Assembly: GCA_903892365.1 (NCBI GenBank)
Contig: CAITIF010000144.1
Location: 1 to 7,495, forward strand
Length of the DNA stretch: 7,495 nucleotides
Reading direction: 5' to 3'
Source of the DNA: an uncultured Pirellula sp.
GTDB taxonomy: Bacteria > Planctomycetota > Planctomycetia > Pirellulales > Pirellulaceae
In this document: piece by piece, positions 1-7,267 of the stretch
Layout: every line of letters starts with the position of its first letter
Numbering within the stretch: the stretch's first letter is position 1
Program-made: the position numbers and the translations under genes
The notes under the pieces: model-generated
What the model was told of the DNA's origin: nothing
The model's input: only the letters and a program-made list of their open reading frames with translations
The model's database searches: none

Positions 1-1
1 A

Positions 2-2803
2 CGGTTCGTTCTGGTAACTCCGATTGCATTCGAAAACACAAATGACCCACTTCTGCCAAACGCGGACAAGCTGAATGAAAACTTAGCTGTCTTCTCCCAA
101 GCGGTAATCGAAGTTGGCAAGCAAAAGAACATCCCAGTGATTGATGTTTTCGCCAAGACCAAGAAAGCATTCGATGCCGAGCCAAAATGCCAGTACACGC
201 TCAAGGGATTCGCTTTGGTCGACCAGGGAGAAGCGCTTTTGGGAAGCCTGTTGGATGAAGCTTTGTTTGGTAAACCGCTGCCGGTGAACTCCTCGCAGTT
301 TGCTAAAGTTCGCGACATGGTGAACGACAAGAGCTGGGTTCATGCTCAAGATTATCGGATGCTCAATGGTTGGTATGTGTATGGTGGGCGCCGTACTTGG
401 GACCATGAAACATTCCCTCGCGAGTATCTAAAAATTCGTGCGATGGCCGCTCTACGCGACGCCGCCATTTGGGATCTAGTCGCAGGCAAAACGCCAGCCC
501 CCATCGATGATTCTGTGACGGAAGCCTTGCTGATTCCACCGACTCGATTTGGTGATCCACGACAAGACTATTCGGAACCCGAAGAGCTGAAGTACCTGAG
601 CCCGTCGGAGTTCATCGCCGCAACGGAAGTGGCGGATGGTATGGAAATCAAGTTGTTTGCCGAAGAGACTAAGTTTCCTGAAATTGCAAAGCCAGTCCAA
701 ATCAACTTCGACAATCGAGGGCGGTTGTGGGTTGCTTGCATGCCGACTTATCCACAATGGCGTCCAGGCGATAAGCGCCCCGACGACAAGCTGGTCATCT
801 TGGAAGACACCAATTCGGATGGTGAAGCGGACAAGTCGACTGTTTTTTACGACAAGCTGCATTGCCCGACCGGGTTTGATTTCTTTGACGGTGGAGTTCT
901 CGTAGTGGACCAGCCACGTTTGATTTGGCTGAAGGACACGGACGGAGACGACAAAGCTGATCAAGTGGTCGAAATCTTGGATGGTTGGGGAACCGACGAC
1001 ACGCACCACACCATTGGTGCATTCGAGTTTTCGCACGGTGGACTGTTACACATGTTGGAAGGTGTTGCGATGAGCACCACCGTTGAAACACCTTGGGGCC
1101 CAAAGCGTTGGTCCGGTGCCGCAGGAGCATTCGAACTGGATCCAAAAACATTCGAGCTTCGACGCTTTACGACTCCTGGTTATGGCAATCCCTGGTGCAT
1201 GACCTTTGACCCTTGGGGACAAGGGGTTGTGGGGGATGGAACGACCGCTCAACAACATTGGGCAACTGGACTTTCCGGTGCACAGATTGGTCCGCGTCGT
1301 GGCTTGGATCCTATTTTTGACAACGAAGGAATGAGACCTGTCATCGGAAACGAATTTTTGTATTCGCGGCATCTGCCCGACAGCGTTCAAGGTCAATTTA
1401 CCTATGCCTGTGTGATCAACATGAACGGGCTTCCTTTGTTCAATGTTCGCGATGACAAGGCTGGATTAGCTGGCGAGCGTCTCAAGAAAGATGGCAAACC
1501 GCATGATTTGATTCGCAGCAAGGACAAGAACTTCCGTCCCGCGGACCCTCAGATTGGCCCTGATGGAGCGTTGTGGTTTGGCGATTGGTGCAATGCGTTG
1601 ATTGGTCACATGCAGTATTCGCAACGTGACCCGAATCGCGACCACGTTCGCGGACGAATCTATCGTTTGGTTGCAAAGGATAGACCGCTATTGAAACCAG
1701 CAACTCAATATGGCAAGTCGGAAACCGAATTGTTGGAACAGTTTCGTGAGTATGAACCACGGACTCGCTATCGCGTTCGGCGCGAATTGAGCGACCGAGC
1801 GACTGATAAGGTTGTCCAAGCTGTTAAGGCTTGGGTATCTAAGCTTTCAACCCAAGATGCTCAATACGATCGATTGATCACGGAAGCCCTTTGGGTGTTG
1901 CAATTGCATCACGTGGTGGATCAAGATCTTCTAGCGAAAGTTCTTTCGGCTAAAGATTTTCGCGCTCGATCGGCGGGCGTCCACTTCGTTTCCGATTTAG
2001 CAAGGCTGATGCCTAATGCTGCTGATTTGATGATTGCCGCCTCCAAAGATGCGCATCCTCGCGTACGCGCTGAAGCGTCGCGTGGTCTGAGCTTTATTCC
2101 GAGCGAGGCTTCTGTCGATGCAGTAATGGAAATTGCTGCGACAGAACAGGACAAATGGCTGAGCTACGTAAACGAGCATGCAATTGCAGCCCTTCAACAA
2201 ACTTGGCAACCTCTTTATCGAAGCGGAGCCTTGGCGAAGAAAAACGAAAAAGGGTTGGAAGCCATCGAGAAGTATTTGGCAACTTCAGGGCCTGGAATTG
2301 CGGCCGAGCGTCAGATAAAAATCCTTCTCGAAGCACCAGAAGCCAGAACGCAAGTTGCTAGAAACAACGCCTATGCAGCCCTAGAAAAACTTCCTGGGAA
2401 TGCAGAGAATGGCAAAGCGGTCTTTTCACGCGTTTGTGCCAACTGTCACCAGATTTCCGGCAAAGGCTATGCTTTTGGCCCTGAAATGACACTGGTCGCA
2501 GGACGTTTAAATCGCCATGATTTGATCGAATCGATTGTTGAGCCCAGTGCCAAAATGGATCCGAAGTATTTGACGGAATTGATCCGAACCACGGACGATG
2601 AAGTCTTGGCCGGTTTTGTCAAAGAAGAATCCGCAACTGAGATTACGTTGGCATTGCCTGAAGGAAAGACTCGCACGCTTAAGATTGAGGATATCGAAGA
2701 ACGCAAGGTGGCCAAGCAGAGCAGCATGCCGGAAAACTTGGGTGCAACGATTGCTCCGTCCGAGTTCTTGGACTTGATCGAGTATCTTACCACCCTGAAG
2801 TAA
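2..2803 (+). CDS. PVC-type heme-binding CxxCH protein: SGNH remnant, beta-propeller dehydrogenase, HEAT-like repeats, cytochrome c (5' partial)
   Basis: The frame is open to the left edge and the residues before GTG 137 are clearly homologous, so the true start lies outside the window; 933 residues are visible. Residues 1-90 are the C-terminal half of an SGNH/GDSL hydrolase domain. About 91-210 is the linking segment usual in this family (NDKSWVHAQDYRMLNGWY). About 214-563 is a beta-propeller of the Pirellula/Verrucomicrobium membrane-bound dehydrogenase type (TIGR02604-like), with Asp-rich loops at D269 and D312 that may bind calcium, and a DDTHHTIGAFE motif. About 577-797 is alpha-helical and HEAT-like. 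From about 800 is the TIGR02603-type heme domain: C812-A-N-C815-H816, with M909 (SMPEN) as the likely axial ligand. The protein is probably periplasmic, oxidising a sugar-like substrate and passing electrons to its heme. The substrate is unknown. The SGNH block V His is missing: A71 stands in GFAL where relatives have a GxHL motif. No frameshift is seen. Confidence 0.93.
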   Translation, partial: RFVLVTPIAFENTNDPLLPNADKLNENLAVFSQAVIEVGKQKNIPVIDVFAKTKKAFDAEPKCQYTLKGFALVDQGEALLGSLLDEALFGKPLPVNSSQFAKVRDMVNDKSWVHAQDYRMLNGWYVYGGRRTWDHETFPREYLKIRAMAALRDAAIWDLVAGKTPAPIDDSVTEALLIPPTRFGDPRQDYSEPEELKYLSPSEFIAATEVADGMEIKLFAEETKFPEIAKPVQINFDNRGRLWVACMPTYPQWRPGDKRPDDKLVILEDTNSDGEADKSTVFYDKLHCPTGFDFFDGGVLVVDQPRLIWLKDTDGDDKADQVVEILDGWGTDDTHHTIGAFEFSHGGLLHMLEGVAMSTTVETPWGPKRWSGAAGAFELDPKTFELRRFTTPGYGNPWCMTFDPWGQGVVGDGTTAQQHWATGLSGAQIGPRRGLDPIFDNEGMRPVIGNEFLYSRHLPDSVQGQFTYACVINMNGLPLFNVRDDKAGLAGERLKKDGKPHDLIRSKDKNFRPADPQIGPDGALWFGDWCNALIGHMQYSQRDPNRDHVRGRIYRLVAKDRPLLKPATQYGKSETELLEQFREYEPRTRYRVRRELSDRATDKVVQAVKAWVSKLSTQDAQYDRLITEALWVLQLHHVVDQDLLAKVLSAKDFRARSAGVHFVSDLARLMPNAADLMIAASKDAHPRVRAEASRGLSFIPSEASVDAVMEIAATEQDKWLSYVNEHAIAALQQTWQPLYRSGALAKKNEKGLEAIEKYLATSGPGIAAERQIKILLEAPEARTQVARNNAYAALEKLPGNAENGKAVFSRVCANCHQISGKGYAFGPEMTLVAGRLNRHDLIESIVEPSAKMDPKYLTELIRTTDDEVLAGFVKEESATEITLALPEGKTRTLKIEDIEERKVAKQSSMPENLGATIAPSEFLDLIEYLTTLK

Positions 2804-2847
2804 ATTGAAAACGTGTTGGCGATCGAGCGGGGTGGCCCTGACTGGGT

Positions 2848-2875
2848 TTCCTCTGAGTGATTCCATTCAGAGGGA
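2848..2875 (+). promoter_or_regulatory. Hairpin covering the ribosome-binding site of the downstream membrane gene
   Basis: CCTCTGAGTG (2850-2859) pairs with CATTCAGAGG (2864-2873) around an ATTC loop. This gives ten pairs with one G-U, extendable by a G-U and an A-U pair to 2848-2875. The 3' arm holds AGAGGG (2869-2874), the only Shine-Dalgarno-like stretch before the ATG at 2888. No T-run follows on either strand, so it is a poor rho-independent terminator. It could damp translation of the next gene, or be a factor-dependent terminator or processing site for the first gene. The structure is seen; the role is inferred. Confidence 0.45.
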
Positions 2876-2887
2876 TTGGCTCTACCG

Positions 2888-4951
2888 ATGAATTCGCCGA
2901 AATCGAGCAACCTATACTCCCAATTGCATCTGCTCTGTTTGTTCGGAGCAGGTGCTGCTTTGGTGTTCTTGATCCAGCCGATGGTTGGGAAATTGCTCCT
3001 TCCCAAACTGGGCGGTGGGCCAAATGTCTGGACCGGTTGTCTGTTGTTTTTTCAGACCGGTTTGCTTTTGGGTTATGTTTACGCGCATCTTGCAACCACC
3101 TTTCTGAAACCTGCTCAGCAACGCGTCTTGCATTGCGGGTTGCTGCTAGTGTCTTTGGTTAGCATTGCAGTGACGCATGTTGATTTTGCGCAAGACGCTG
3201 CCACGTACTCGATCGGGTGGATAGCAATCGAGTTGTTTCGTACGCTGGGATTGCCGTTTATTTTGCTTTCGAGCACCAGTCCTTTAGTCTCGTCGTGGAC
3301 CGCGAAATCCAGTGTAAGCAGCAATTCCTACCGCTGGTACATAGCATCCAACCTTGGTTCTTTGGTCGCTTGTTTGGTGTATCCGCTCGGGATCGAGCCT
3401 TGGACAACGCTGCCGAACCAATTGTTTGCCTGGAGAGTAGGCTATTCCATATTCGGATTTTTGTTTTTGTTCGCAACCTGGACGATGACTCTGAGTCTTG
3501 AACGAAACGCCACGAATGTTACTAGCCCAGTACAGCCAGATCAAACCAGTTCAAAATCGGGTGCTTACCATTTTTGGATGTGGAGCCTTTGGTCTGCATG
3601 CACATCGATTTTGCTAGCCGCGGTTACGAGCAAGATCAGTCAAATTGGAGCCATCGTCCCGGTGCTGTGGATTTTGCCGCTGGCTATTTATCTTGCGTCC
3701 TGGTCCATTGCATTTGGGGCTACCTGGTTTGGAGGCTTCCGGGCGGGAATCCCGATTTACTTCCTGGCTGGGTTGGTCGCATGTGCACTGTTGTTTCTTC
3801 GATTGGAGCTCAATTATCTAACGCAACTGTTGGGATACTTGTTGGTGGTGGGGTGCACATGCTTGATATGCCATGCGCAACTTTATGCATCGCGCCCTAT
3901 CGCAGATCGAATGACGGCGTTCTATCTGGCCATCGCATTTGGCGGCGCTTTGGGCAGTGCATTTGCGGCGGTCCTCGCACCTCTTGTTTTGAATGATTAT
4001 TACGAATTGCATCTTGGTATTGGGCTGGGGGCAGTGTTGATCGCGGTTCGTTTTACGCAAATGAATTGGAATCGTATTCTGTCGGACGACTCGGTTCGTC
4101 GTGCAACGTTCCCCGCAGTGATCTTAATGCCCTGTTTCTTAATTCTCTTGCTGGGAGCCCATGCGTCTTTTCGCGGGGATGAAATTGTCGTTCGCAAAGT
4201 TCGCGATGGATTCGGGGTGGTTAGCGTTGTCGAGAATCCTAAAACCGGGATGCGTGCGATGCTTCACGGTGGAACACAGCACGGGTTGCAACCGATCGAC
4301 GGTGAGCTTTCGATCGAACAGACGCTTTACTATCGAAGCGATACCGGGGTCGGGCTTGCGATCCAGTGGATTCGACAGCAACGCATGCGACCAATGCGAA
4401 TCGGCGTCATTGGTCTTGGAACTGGCTCGCTGTCGTTGTTCGCTCGCAAGGAAGATTCGATGGTTTATTACGAGATAAGTCCTGCGGTGGTGACCATCGC
4501 AGAAGAAGAATTCAGATACTTGAGTCATCACCAGGGCGAGACATCGATTCGATTGGGGGATGGGCGTGCATGGCTAGCCAAAGAATTTTCAGGCGGAGCA
4601 GATCGGTATGATATTTTAGTCGCCGATGCATTCTCCAACGACGCGTTGCCTATGCATTTGCTCACCAAAGAAGCAATAAGCCTATATCGATCGCGAGTGG
4701 CGGAAGACGGTGTGATTGCGATCCATGTTACCAATCGCAATCTCGACCTAGCACCGATCGTGTTGGCTTCGGCGAACGCGTTAGGAATACGATCCGCCTT
4801 GATTGAATCCGCAGAGAATGTGCGCTGGGTGATTCTCTTTCCCGATTCGCAGCTACCACTACCAGCATGGGCGGCAAACTCTCAACCCGCTAGCCGAACG
4901 GCCGAGCCTTGGACCGATGATTATGGCAGCCTTTTGCAAGCCATTCGGTAA
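2888..4951 (+). CDS. Fused polytopic membrane protein / spermidine synthase-like domain protein
   Basis: The protein has 687 residues from ATG 2888. TTG 2876 would add four residues, but it lies one base after the SD-like AGAGGG; ATG 2888 lies 13 bases after it, a long but better spacing. An in-frame TGA at 2858 excludes starts farther upstream. Residues 10-435 form about 12-13 hydrophobic helices, the first carrying the family-like sequence FLIQPMVGKLLLPKLGGG. From about 440 the chain is a soluble spermine/spermidine-synthase-type Rossmann domain: G509-LGTGSL nucleotide loop, E529 (YYEIS) placed to bind the ribose, D558 (DGRAW), and D580-AFSND followed by PMHLLT. This is the architecture annotated as fused MFS/spermidine synthase. 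Classical SpeE has GGGDG and a DxxD catalytic motif, both altered here, so the product and substrate are uncertain; polyamine synthesis is not established. It lies 84 bases after the first gene on the same strand, with a hairpin between, and may be partly co-transcribed. Confidence 0.88.
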   Translation: MNSPKSSNLYSQLHLLCLFGAGAALVFLIQPMVGKLLLPKLGGGPNVWTGCLLFFQTGLLLGYVYAHLATTFLKPAQQRVLHCGLLLVSLVSIAVTHVDFAQDAATYSIGWIAIELFRTLGLPFILLSSTSPLVSSWTAKSSVSSNSYRWYIASNLGSLVACLVYPLGIEPWTTLPNQLFAWRVGYSIFGFLFLFATWTMTLSLERNATNVTSPVQPDQTSSKSGAYHFWMWSLWSACTSILLAAVTSKISQIGAIVPVLWILPLAIYLASWSIAFGATWFGGFRAGIPIYFLAGLVACALLFLRLELNYLTQLLGYLLVVGCTCLICHAQLYASRPIADRMTAFYLAIAFGGALGSAFAAVLAPLVLNDYYELHLGIGLGAVLIAVRFTQMNWNRILSDDSVRRATFPAVILMPCFLILLLGAHASFRGDEIVVRKVRDGFGVVSVVENPKTGMRAMLHGGTQHGLQPIDGELSIEQTLYYRSDTGVGLAIQWIRQQRMRPMRIGVIGLGTGSLSLFARKEDSMVYYEISPAVVTIAEEEFRYLSHHQGETSIRLGDGRAWLAKEFSGGADRYDILVADAFSNDALPMHLLTKEAISLYRSRVAEDGVIAIHVTNRNLDLAPIVLASANALGIRSALIESAENVRWVILFPDSQLPLPAWAANSQPASRTAEPWTDDYGSLLQAIR

Positions 4952-5029
4952 GAGTGATCAGGGAGCTCGCCGTGACCAGTTCGATTTCCTGATCGTTGGA
5001 AATCGTGTGACACCGACCGATATAGAAAC

Positions 5030-5064
5030 AAAAAAACCTCTGGAGATTCAAATCCCCAGAGGTT
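5030..5064 (-). terminator. Rho-independent terminator of the BBP7 gene
   Basis: Read on the minus strand, AACCTCTGG (5064-5056) pairs perfectly with CCAGAGGTT (5043-5035). The stem continues inward by four pairs (one G-U) to a TTGA loop and is followed by a run of T (A 5030-5036 on the plus strand). It starts 33 bases past the TAA of the leftward barrel gene. On the plus strand the same hairpin has no good T-run, so it would serve the rightward membrane gene less well. The rest of the 145-base convergent gap shows only a weak 7-bp inverted repeat (4956-4962 with 4988-4994). Confidence 0.85.
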
Positions 5065-5096
5065 GGTTGAATGGTCAGATCTTTTCGCTGAATCGC

Positions 5097-6494
5097 TTAC
5101 CACATGTATTCGGCACCGATGGTGAAACCTTGTAGAGTGATTTCGCCATCGTTGTTGATGCGAGGCACTCTGGATGGGTTTGCACCAAGGCCAGCTAAAC
5201 CAGCCCCGTTGAAGTTCTCTGGAGCCAAGGCAACGTTGTCGATGAACATGACTTGGTAAGAGCTTCGGATCGCCCACGAGTAGTTTAGGCGATAATACAG
5301 TTGTGGAGTGATTTGTGTGATGTAAGCCGCACGGTTTGCAAGCACAGATTCGTTGAAGGTGTTCGGGATCGAATTTCCAAAAATTCGTGTGTCTTGATGA
5401 GCACGATTATTGTAAACCCCCATCTTGCCTTCGATCCCCAGCTTGACACCAGGGTAAAGGTTGTACCACAAGTCTCCACCGACTTGAAAACCAACCAATG
5501 AGTTCTGGGTCATGGTGGTGTAATCAAGGAATCGAGGTGAGTTACCGAAGAACGTATCGTCGAATTCGCCGCGAGCCGTGAAGGTTGCGGTTTCGTCGAT
5601 GTCCATGTAGCGAACCCCGATCAAACCACTTCCCTGAATGAATCCATGAGGTTCCGACCATCGACGTCGGAAGTTGATTTCACCATTGTTCAACCCCGAT
5701 TGGTATCGAAGGGTATGTTCAAGTGATCGGTCGGAATCGTCGAAGCCGTTGACGGGAGTTGTCCCGAAGTTGCTGATGAACGAAAACAGGTTTGGCAAAT
5801 TGGAAGTGACGTTCGCGGTTTGTTCCCAATTGTTCAGCCCGAAGTAAACGAGCTCGATATTGGACCCGGGTCCCGTCTGGAAGTTCGCTTGCAAGCTAAG
5901 ACCAGCCTCAAGATCATCGAACTCAACCTGATCGGTTGACATTACAGGATCAGCAAGCCCGGTTCCACGTGTCGACGTAAGGAAGTTATTGAGGCCGCTT
6001 GTTCGACGTAGGAACATCGCTTCGCCATAAATATCAAACCAACGCTGCGTAGCGATACCACCTTCGCCGTAGGGGCGAAGTTTACCGCGACAGGCACCGA
6101 GTTTCGAGAGCAAGCCACCCCAGAATCCGCATCGGTCACGACCGAACATGTCGGAGCACTCCATGCCACCACCGCAACCACAGCCAGGTCCGCCGCAGTT
6201 CGGTCCGCATGGCATTCCTTCCATACCGCTCCCGTCAGGACCGTAGCCTGCCATCGGGAGATTCGGATCCATGCCCATGGGAGGCATTCCCATCGAGGGG
6301 TCCATGGAAGGATCTTGCATCATCCCTGGAGGCGGGCCAGGTATACGATAAGACGCAGGACCCATCGGACCTTGACCGCTAAGCAGGCTCGGGTCCATGC
6401 TTCCTGGCTTCATTTGAGCTTGCAATTGCCCGCCCAATGTCGCGAGTGCGAGTCCGGTCAGTATTCTTAATTTCCAGCCCTTGAGCAACTTCAT
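5097..6494 (-). CDS. BBP7 family outer-membrane beta-barrel protein with Met/Cys-rich N-terminal segment
   Basis: The protein has 465 residues. Residues 1-26 form a signal peptide: basic MKLLKGWKLR, hydrophobic ILTGLALATL, likely cleavage after QLQA. Residues 28-116 are low-complexity, rich in Met, Pro, Gly and Asp, with DPSM-like repeats and 15 Met. Residues 96-135 hold all seven Cys (96, 100, 105, 107, 113, 122, 135), including a GCGCGGG stretch. From about 151 (RWFDIYGEAMFLRR) to the end, alternating aromatic and polar strands match the planctomycete BBP7 porin-like barrel family (PF07585-like). The chain ends in FTIGAEYMW, an outer-membrane assembly signal with a terminal aromatic residue. 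Its role is structural or pore-like in the outer membrane; the cargo is unknown. ATG 6494 is supported by GGAGAG six bases upstream and by the signal peptide. A strong terminator lies downstream, so it ends its transcript. The Cys-rich part could form disulfides or bind metal (inference). Confidence 0.9.
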   Translation of the reverse strand: MKLLKGWKLRILTGLALATLGGQLQAQMKPGSMDPSLLSGQGPMGPASYRIPGPPPGMMQDPSMDPSMGMPPMGMDPNLPMAGYGPDGSGMEGMPCGPNCGGPGCGCGGGMECSDMFGRDRCGFWGGLLSKLGACRGKLRPYGEGGIATQRWFDIYGEAMFLRRTSGLNNFLTSTRGTGLADPVMSTDQVEFDDLEAGLSLQANFQTGPGSNIELVYFGLNNWEQTANVTSNLPNLFSFISNFGTTPVNGFDDSDRSLEHTLRYQSGLNNGEINFRRRWSEPHGFIQGSGLIGVRYMDIDETATFTARGEFDDTFFGNSPRFLDYTTMTQNSLVGFQVGGDLWYNLYPGVKLGIEGKMGVYNNRAHQDTRIFGNSIPNTFNESVLANRAAYITQITPQLYYRLNYSWAIRSSYQVMFIDNVALAPENFNGAGLAGLGANPSRVPRINNDGEITLQGFTIGAEYMW

Positions 6495-6500
6495 TGAAAT

Positions 6501-6506
6501 CTCTCC
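6501..6506 (-). promoter_or_regulatory. Ribosome-binding site of the BBP7 gene
   Basis: On the minus strand GGAGAG is followed by the six-base spacer ATTTCA and the ATG at 6494. This is the best Shine-Dalgarno match in the window and fixes the start of the barrel protein, in agreement with the signal peptide. Confidence 0.75.
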
Positions 6507-6520
6507 AACGCAAATATGCG

Positions 6521-6542
6521 ATCACAGAACCAACCGTGTGAT
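6521..6542 (-). promoter_or_regulatory. Dyad in the BBP7 leader (possible operator or 5'-UTR hairpin)
   Basis: ATCACA (6521-6526) and TGTGAT (6537-6542) are perfect inverted halves separated by ten bases. The dyad lies 27-48 bases upstream of the BBP7 ATG. It could be a protein-binding dyad or a short stem in the leader RNA. I could not find a convincing -35/-10 pair nearby, so the promoter is not placed. A dyad this short can occur by chance. Confidence 0.25.
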
Positions 6543-6737
6543 GATCCTATGATTCCCCCCTTGGAACAGATGCTTTTGGCACCTGTTGGTTGGCACGGAC
6601 ATGCCATGAAACCATCGGACAACTGGTCTTTCACGCATGATTGCTACGCTTAGCATCTACGGAATTCCCAGTACCACCGGCTTTATCGGCACAGCCTGCC
6701 CCGAAAATTCGCTGAAAGGGTGCTTTTTCTCGTTACA

Positions 6738-6782
6738 GGCGATAAATTTCGCCAGACGATGCCGGCAACACACAATGCCAGC
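6738..6782 (-). terminator. Tandem small hairpins after the thioredoxin gene (weak terminator candidate)
   Basis: On the minus strand, just past the thioredoxin stop, GCTGGCA (6782-6776) pairs with TGCCGGC (6767-6761) around eight bases, seven pairs with one G-U. Then GGCGA pairs with TCGCC (6753-6738) around AATTTA. No T-run follows either hairpin, so intrinsic termination is doubtful; the pair may protect the 3' end of the transcript or allow partial read-through to the barrel gene. The rest of the 294-base gap (6495-6788) holds the barrel leader and a short inverted repeat (TGCTA CGCT TAGCA, 6642-6655), with no gene that I can support. Confidence 0.3.
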
Positions 6783-6788
6783 AAATAC

Positions 6789-7217
6789 CTAGAGATTCTT
6801 GGTTGAGTCGTTGACCCAAGACTGCAGTTCGGCCGCATCCAGATATCCAATCTGATCCGAGAGCACTTTCCCTTGATAGAACAGGAAAGAATGCGGTATT
6901 GGTCGAACGCCGTAGTGCTCTGCCAAAGCTGGATTGGAATCCACGTCGATCTTAACCACTTTGACTTTGCCAGCCGTCGTCTTTTCGTAGGCTTCGAGCG
7001 AATCATCCATCAGCTTGCAGGGCCCGCACCAGGTGGCGCCAAATTTCACCAAAACAGGTCGCGATTCGCTCGCGACTTCTGTTTGAAAGAGAGCCTCATT
7101 CGAGGGCTCGATTTTGCGTTTATCTTCTCGGCCCACAAACTGAGCCAAGACCAGCAGGCCCAACGCAGCCAATATCCAGTACTTGTAGCTGCTTAGTGTT
7201 TGGCTCAGATTGCTCAT
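6789..7217 (-). CDS. Membrane-anchored thioredoxin-fold protein
   Basis: The protein has 142 residues. A hydrophobic segment at about 13-28 (YWILAALGLLVLAQFV) acts as an N-terminal anchor or uncleaved signal and would place the domain in the periplasm. Residues 40-140 are a thioredoxin fold with W63-C-G-P-C67-K68, the usual IDVDSNP segment near 90-96, and a cis-Pro at P108 (PIPHS). Its role would be dithiol-disulfide exchange; the partner is unknown. Compared with E. coli TrxA, the buried Asp26 position is Lys (K58, VLVKFG) and Trp28 is Gly (G60), which may change its redox behaviour. The start ATG 7217 lacks a clear Shine-Dalgarno sequence (AAAAAACGAACC precedes it), but the length and the anchor fit. 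It lies 50 bases downstream of the propeller gene on the same strand, so the two are probably co-transcribed. Confidence 0.92.
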   Translation of the reverse strand: MSNLSQTLSSYKYWILAALGLLVLAQFVGREDKRKIEPSNEALFQTEVASESRPVLVKFGATWCGPCKLMDDSLEAYEKTTAGKVKVVKIDVDSNPALAEHYGVRPIPHSFLFYQGKVLSDQIGYLDAAELQSWVNDSTKNL

Positions 7218-7267
7218 GGTTCGTTTTTTCAGATCGAGACAGGAATTGGTTGTGATTGGTGGCTAGA

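Noticed and set aside
137..139. GTG 137 as the start of the first gene
   Set aside because: The frame is open to the left edge and residues before it match the SGNH domain, so the start is outside the window.
83..406. Minus-strand open frame of 107 codons opposite the first gene
   Set aside because: It lies wholly against the conserved SGNH and linker coding sequence, with no recognisable domain; a shadow of the real frame.
476..1396. Several overlapping minus-strand frames (up to 186 codons) opposite the propeller domain
   Set aside because: The plus frame encodes a well-conserved family here; the minus frames have no family resemblance and mutually overlap.
4956..4994. GATCAGG / CCTGATC inverted repeat as a terminator for the rightward membrane gene
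   Set aside because: The loop is 25 bases, the stem only 7 bp and no T-run follows; too weak to call.
4917..5135. Plus-strand 72-codon frame across the convergent gap
   Set aside because: It spans the end of the membrane gene, the terminator hairpin and the 3' end of the barrel gene; no coding signal or ribosome-binding site.
6683..7006. Minus-strand 107-codon frame with a hydrophobic tail overlapping the thioredoxin gene
   Set aside because: It is a different frame across the thioredoxin coding sequence; the Arg/Lys-rich start and hydrophobic stretch look like chance products of that sequence and its 3' flank.
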